A stretch of 64,000 nt of DNA from Lichenicoccus sp965277665 (GTDB lineage Bacteria; Pseudomonadota; Alphaproteobacteria; Acetobacterales; Acetobacteraceae). This document shows positions 60,355 to 64,000 of this stretch, piece by piece. The stretch is from the NCBI RefSeq assembly GCF_965277665.1, contig NZ_OZ255835.1:2232001-2296000 (forward strand), written 5' to 3'. The first letter of the stretch is position 1; each line of letters begins with the position of its first letter. The notes under the pieces were generated by a model. The model searched no databases. It saw only the letters and a list, made by a program, of their open reading frames with translations, and was not told where the DNA came from. The position numbers and the translations under genes are program-made.

Positions 60355-60879
60355 ATGGACGTCTCGAAGATCAGCCCGGGCCGCGACGTGCCCTGGGACA
60401 TCAACGTGGTCATCGAAATCCCGGAAGGCTCGGCGGTCAAGTACGAGGTCGACAAGGAGAGCGGCGCCCTCGTGGTCGATCGCTTCCTGTTCACGCCGAT
60501 GGCCTATCCCGCCGCCTATGGCTTCATCCCGGGCACGCTGGCCGACGACGGCGATCCGGCCGACGCGCTGGTGCTGACCCCGGCTCCGGTGGTGCCGGGC
60601 GCGGTGATCCGCGCCCGCCCGATCGGCATGCTGAAGATGGAGGACGAGAGCGGGCAGGACGAGAAGATCATCTGCGTCCCGCACGACAAGATCCACCCGC
60701 TCTACACCGCCGTGCAGAGCGTCGACGACCTGCCCGAGATCACCCGCCAGGCGATCGAGCATTTCTTCACCCGCTACAAGGACCTCGAGAAGGGCAAGTG
60801 GGTGAAGGTCACCGGCTGGGCCACCAAGGAAGCAGCCGCCGACGTGATCCGCGCGTCCCTGGCGGCCGCAGGCAAATAG
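60355..60879 (+). CDS. ppa: inorganic pyrophosphatase (family I)
   Basis: A 174-residue cytoplasmic enzyme hydrolysing pyrophosphate. VVIEIPEGSAVKYEVDKESG, YPAAYGFIPGTLADDGDPAD (metal-binding Asp cluster) and MLKMEDESGQDEKIICVP are the family motifs. Length equals the hexameric bacterial type. AGG lies just upstream of the ATG. Convergent with the glycosyltransferase gene. Confidence 0.97.
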   Translation: MDVSKISPGRDVPWDINVVIEIPEGSAVKYEVDKESGALVVDRFLFTPMAYPAAYGFIPGTLADDGDPADALVLTPAPVVPGAVIRARPIGMLKMEDESGQDEKIICVPHDKIHPLYTAVQSVDDLPEITRQAIEHFFTRYKDLEKGKWVKVTGWATKEAAADVIRASLAAAGK

Positions 60880-60905
60880 GCCAGTTCCGGCCGCGGGCAA
60901 GTAAT

Positions 60906-62201
60906 TCAGCCGCCCGCGATGGTGCGCCGGATCAGCGCCTCGTAGTTGGCGATGTAGTCCGTCATCGAGAGCGTGCGCTCGGCCTGCGCGCGCGCCGCCA
61001 GCCGCAGCCGCGTTGCCAGCGCCTGGTCCTCCAGCAGTTCCAGCACCCGCTCCGCCAGGGCGTCCGGCTGGTGGAACGGCGTCAGCAGACCGGTCTCGCG
61101 GTCCCGGATGAACTCCTGCACCGGGGCGGTGTCGCTGGCCACGATGGCGCAGCCGATCGCCATCGCTTCGCGCAGCGACCAGGAGGCGACGAACGGGTAG
61201 GTCAGATAGACATGCGCGTCCGAGCGCTGCAGCAGCGCCACATACGTCGCGTACGGCAGCTTGCCGACGAAATGCACGCGCGCGAGATCGAGCAGGCTGC
61301 CGACCTCCCTCAGCATGTACTCGCGCCAGGTGCCCTCCGAGAGCCGCGCCCCGTAGCTGACGCCGTCGCCGCCGACCAGGACGATGCGCGTATCCGGCCG
61401 CGCCCGCAGGATGTGCGGCAGCGCGCGCATGAACACATGGAACCCCCGATACGGCTCCAGGTCGCGTGCGACATAGGTGACCAGCCGCTCGCCGGGGCGC
61501 ACCACGACCGCATGGCCGGGCGCCCCCTGCTGGTCGGGCACGCCCAGTACCAGGTCGCGGCCGGCGCCCCCCGGATCGGGCGCGCAGATATCGAGATTGA
61601 CGCCTTCCGGCAGCACCGAGATCTGCTCGTGCGCCCATGCCGGGTAGGTCGAGCGCTGGAACAGGGTCGGCGTCTGGCCCCTGACACGCGGGCGCCCATC
61701 GCCGTCGGCGGAGCCATTGGTCAGCGCCAGCAGGTTGACGGCGTTCTTGGCGCGCACCCGGGGAAACATCGACACGTCGGACGGGAATTCCGGGTCGAAG
61801 CCGACGTCGAACCTGCCGGTGTGGTAGTAGAATTCGAGATAGCCCAGCACCGGCGTCTGCTCGAAGACGTCCTGCATGTTGAGCAGCTCGCCCCAGCCAT
61901 GGTGGCCGATGATGATGTCCGGCACGTAGCCGAGCTGACGCAGGGTGCGCGCGGTCTGGGCCACCTGCTCGGCGCGCAGCGTCGCGACCTCGAATTCCTG
62001 CGCCACCGGGTTGGTCTCGGGCGCCGCCTCGCGTGGCATCCGGTACGACACCCGCCGGACCCCCGGCATCGCGTTCTGGTTCGGCTCGCTGATGAAGACG
62101 ACCTCGTTCTGGCCGCCCTCGTAGTCGTTCTGCCGGATCAGGTGGCGCACCAGGTGCAGGAACTGGCCGGGGAAGTTCTGGTGGACGAACAGGTAGCGCA
62201 A
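60906..62201 (-). CDS. family 4 glycosyltransferase
   Basis: A 431-residue GT-B transferase. The N-terminus LRYLFVHQNFPGQFLHLVRH is the hallmark of the Glyco_trans_4_3 group; the C-terminal donor domain has YVARDLEPYRGFHVFMRALP, HFVGKLPYATYVALLQRSDA and AMAIGCAIVASDTAPVQEFI with the catalytic Glu region. I placed the start at TTG 62201, since the sequence further upstream is Arg/Pro-rich and overlaps the neighbour's reading frame. It would add sugars to a surface glycan. Confidence 0.87.
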   Translation of the reverse strand: MRYLFVHQNFPGQFLHLVRHLIRQNDYEGGQNEVVFISEPNQNAMPGVRRVSYRMPREAAPETNPVAQEFEVATLRAEQVAQTARTLRQLGYVPDIIIGHHGWGELLNMQDVFEQTPVLGYLEFYYHTGRFDVGFDPEFPSDVSMFPRVRAKNAVNLLALTNGSADGDGRPRVRGQTPTLFQRSTYPAWAHEQISVLPEGVNLDICAPDPGGAGRDLVLGVPDQQGAPGHAVVVRPGERLVTYVARDLEPYRGFHVFMRALPHILRARPDTRIVLVGGDGVSYGARLSEGTWREYMLREVGSLLDLARVHFVGKLPYATYVALLQRSDAHVYLTYPFVASWSLREAMAIGCAIVASDTAPVQEFIRDRETGLLTPFHQPDALAERVLELLEDQALATRLRLAARAQAERTLSMTDYIANYEALIRRTIAGG

Positions 62202-62223
62202 GGCGGCGGTCTCGATGTCCGCT

Positions 62224-63324
62224 TCAGCGCCGCCTGGGGCGCGACGCGGCGCCAGCCCTGCCGGCAGGCTCGACCGGTGCCTTGCCGGCGGGCTCGACAG
62301 CAGCCTTGCCGGCAGGCTGGCGCGTCGGCTTGCCGCCCGATGCCGTGGCCACCGCCGGTTCCTGGGCACCCACCGTCGCCGCCGCATCCGGCTTGCCCAA
62401 CGTCTCGGGTGCCGCGACCGCGGCCTCGTTCGGCGTGATCTCGACCAGGAACGCCTCCAGCGGCGCCAGGCTGGAGGCCTCGACGGTCTGCGTGTCCGGC
62501 GCCGGACCCACCGCGGTGCCATCGGTGAAGGTGGCGCTCACCCGCAGCGCGTGCGTCCCGGCGGCGTCTCCCTTGAGCCGCACGCGCAGGCCCAGGATCG
62601 GCAGCGCCATGCCGCGGCTGCCGCAATACTGGCCGCCATCCGACCAGGGCGACAGCCAGCCCTTGCCGAGCACGGCCTGGTATTCGATGTCGGCCGGGCT
62701 GACCTGCCGGGCCGGTGCCACCGCGAAGCCCTCGATCCAGTTCTGGCTGCCGCGCTCGCCCATCCATTCGCCGACGCGCCCCAGCCGGTCGCCGCGCCGC
62801 TGGATGTGGGCCGCCACCTCCCAGATTTCGTCGGCAGCGGGCGCCGCGGCGGTGGGGCTGGAGGCGGCGGCCTCGGCGAAGCCGCGTGGCAACGGGCCCC
62901 CGGGCATCGCCAGCGCCTCGACCCCGAACGGGCCCCGTGCCGGTGCCGGGCGCGCGGCCGGCGGCTGGGCGGCCCCCACGGCGGCGTCGCCGAGCCGCAT
63001 CACCTGCAGCCGCGGCGCCTCGTTCTGCACCAGGGCGCTCTGGTAGATGGTGACCAGCAGCTGCGCGGCGTCGCCATTGACCCGCACCAGCGCCGCACTG
63101 GCGTCGGCGCCGATCCAGCCATCCTCGTTGAACGTGCTGATGCTGAGCAGGCCCGGCTCCTGCACCGGCGGATGCGAGACACGCACCCCGGGCAGACCGG
63201 TGCGCGGATCGGCGGCGGTGCTCCCCGGGGCGTGGAAGACGCAGTACAGCCCGTGCTCCAGGGTCATCAGGTGACCGGAGACCTTGAGCTCCGCGACGAG
63301 CTTCTGGCTGGTGGCAGCTGTCAT
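62224..63324 (-). CDS. uncharacterised protein with hydrophobic-W-like segment, between glycosyltransferases
   Basis: A 366-residue protein without signal peptide or membrane helix. An N-terminal domain (1-115) has GLLSISTFNEDGWIGADASA and a Pro/Ala linker. A second domain (about 165-295) has IEYQAVLGKGWLSPWSDGGQ then CGSRGMALPILGLRVRLKGD, which resembles ChW (clostridial hydrophobic W) repeats. The tail carries Lys/Pro/Ala repeats (PAGKAAVEPAGKAPVEPAGR). It starts inside the stop of the upstream glycosyltransferase (TGATG), so it is part of that operon. Function unknown. Confidence 0.6.
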   Translation of the reverse strand: MTAATSQKLVAELKVSGHLMTLEHGLYCVFHAPGSTAADPRTGLPGVRVSHPPVQEPGLLSISTFNEDGWIGADASAALVRVNGDAAQLLVTIYQSALVQNEAPRLQVMRLGDAAVGAAQPPAARPAPARGPFGVEALAMPGGPLPRGFAEAAASSPTAAAPAADEIWEVAAHIQRRGDRLGRVGEWMGERGSQNWIEGFAVAPARQVSPADIEYQAVLGKGWLSPWSDGGQYCGSRGMALPILGLRVRLKGDAAGTHALRVSATFTDGTAVGPAPDTQTVEASSLAPLEAFLVEITPNEAAVAAPETLGKPDAAATVGAQEPAVATASGGKPTRQPAGKAAVEPAGKAPVEPAGRAGAASRPRRR

Positions 63325-64000
63325 CAGGGTGCTTCCCGCATTGCGATCGCGCCGGCGGCCGTGTCGTGCTCGGTCAAGGCACTGCGCGATGTTGCGTCGT
63401 CATAACATCTTTTCGGGCGTGCGGTCCGGGTCTTCGCGCTACCATGCGCCGGCAGCGCGCACAGCCGCAGCAGGGTGTCGTTCACCAAGGGCGCCGGCAG
63501 CGCCAGCGGCAGCACGGCGCCACGCCCGGTGGCGCGTATGCGCTCGGCCTGCGCGCCGATGTCGAAGCAGACAGCGCCGAGGCCGGCGCGCCAGGCGAGC
63601 GACAGCGTGAAGCACCAGGTTTCCGGCCAGATCGATGGCAGCCACGCGAGATCGCAGGCCCGGTCGCGGATCAGGGCAACCGCCTCGTCCTCGCGATAGG
63701 CGCCGGTGACCTCCGAGCAGCCGGCCGCAAGCAGCACGTCATCGTCGCGGGTGGCCCCGACCAGCACGAAATCGAGCGCCAGGTCGCGCCGGTTGCGGTC
63801 GCGCAGGCAGCCCAGCAGGACCTCGTAGCCCTTCTCGCGGCCGATGCCGCCGATCACGCAGACCCGCGCCCGGTGGTGCGAGGGCAGCGGCGAGCCGGAC
63901 ACGGGTCGCGGCGCATCGGCGTAGTCCTGCAGCGACAACCAGGGCCGGTCCTGCTCCCAGGGCAGCAGGTGCGGCGCGATGCCAGGGAAATGCCGGGCGA
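63324..64000 (-). CDS. glycosyltransferase, C-terminal part (runs off the right edge)
   Basis: The gene is open from the right edge to its stop at 63324. The visible 225 residues contain RVCVIGGIGREKGYEVLLGC, DFVLVGATRDDDVLLAAGCS, YREDEAVALIRDRACDLAWL and WPETWCFTLSLAWRAGLGAV, a GT-B donor domain. The frame continues upstream as FPGIAPHLLPWEQDRPW to the edge, so the apparent start at 63938 is not the true start. It is coupled to the next gene by TGATG. Confidence 0.82.
   Translation of the reverse strand, partial: ARHFPGIAPHLLPWEQDRPWLSLQDYADAPRPVSGSPLPSHHRARVCVIGGIGREKGYEVLLGCLRDRNRRDLALDFVLVGATRDDDVLLAAGCSEVTGAYREDEAVALIRDRACDLAWLPSIWPETWCFTLSLAWRAGLGAVCFDIGAQAERIRATGRGAVLPLALPAPLVNDTLLRLCALPAHGSAKTRTARPKRCYDDATSRSALTEHDTAAGAIAMREAP

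Overview
The window is a high-GC, gene-dense chromosomal segment of an alphaproteobacterium, most likely a member of the Acetobacteraceae (Rhodospirillales). The evidence is the alpha-type two-piece (permuted) tmRNA beside an alpha-type SspB, a MucR/Ros zinc-finger regulator beside a Fur-family regulator, an Nfu-nitroreductase-TsaB-RimI cluster, an Lnt-XRE pair, an OlsB-type ornithine-lipid acyltransferase and osmoregulated periplasmic glucan genes. I see no prophage, CRISPR array, rRNA operon, complete transposase or plasmid origin. Most genes are housekeeping; accessory signal is limited to a toxin-antitoxin pair with a restriction-modification scar (about 42.3-43.4 kb) and to intergenic palindromic repeats.

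Layout. 0-5.1 kb: a polyol/sugar-alcohol uptake operon (C-terminus of a sugar kinase, binding protein, two permeases, SDR dehydrogenase, class-I-aldolase-like protein). 5.3-8.3 kb: LysR and SDR divergent pair, then an MmyB-type XRE regulator. 8.4-14.8 kb: asd, sdhCDAB, a protein-phosphatase-like gene and a SinR-like regulator. 14.9-21.2 kb (mostly minus): lnt, olsB, fur, mucR, tusA (plus strand), rimI, tsaB, nitroreductase and nfu. 21.4-25.6 kb: a beta-propeller protein, NnrU, a LysR/epimerase divergent pair and TspO. 25.6-31.6 kb: opgGH, a small lipoprotein and a porin. 31.7-36.1 kb: fumarase with a VOC protein, sspB, ssrA (tmRNA) and thyX. 36.1-42.2 kb: Mrp, OpgC, a GDSL hydrolase, a DegP-type protease and an FUSC-like protein. 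42.3-47.7 kb: the R-M scar, a FitAB-type pair, a lipoprotein, then queA-tgt-queG-RHH in four-base overlaps. 48.1-57.6 kb: a DjlA-like protein, a GH63-like glucosidase, Ohr, metF, mlaA-mlaC, a GNAT and ettA. 57.6-64 kb: a CAU-anticodon tRNA, an SDR/LysR pair, ppa and a glycosyltransferase cluster running off the right edge.

Functional links. sdhCDAB and the class I fumarase cover two successive TCA steps. OpgG/OpgH make periplasmic glucan and OpgC may decorate it. MlaA/MlaC, Lnt, OlsB, DegP and the porin all act on the envelope. tmRNA and SspB form one quality-control route: tmRNA tags stalled products and SspB delivers them to ClpXP. QueA, Tgt and QueG act in queuosine biosynthesis.

The most unusual feature is a family of eight imperfect-palindromic elements (seven complete copies of about 130-220 bp and one half copy). 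They sit within a few bases of a stop codon and all have the same orientation relative to that gene. They resemble mobile 3'-UTR/terminator modules. A second palindrome family has a conserved loop and co-varying stem arms; one copy is nested inside a member of the first family.
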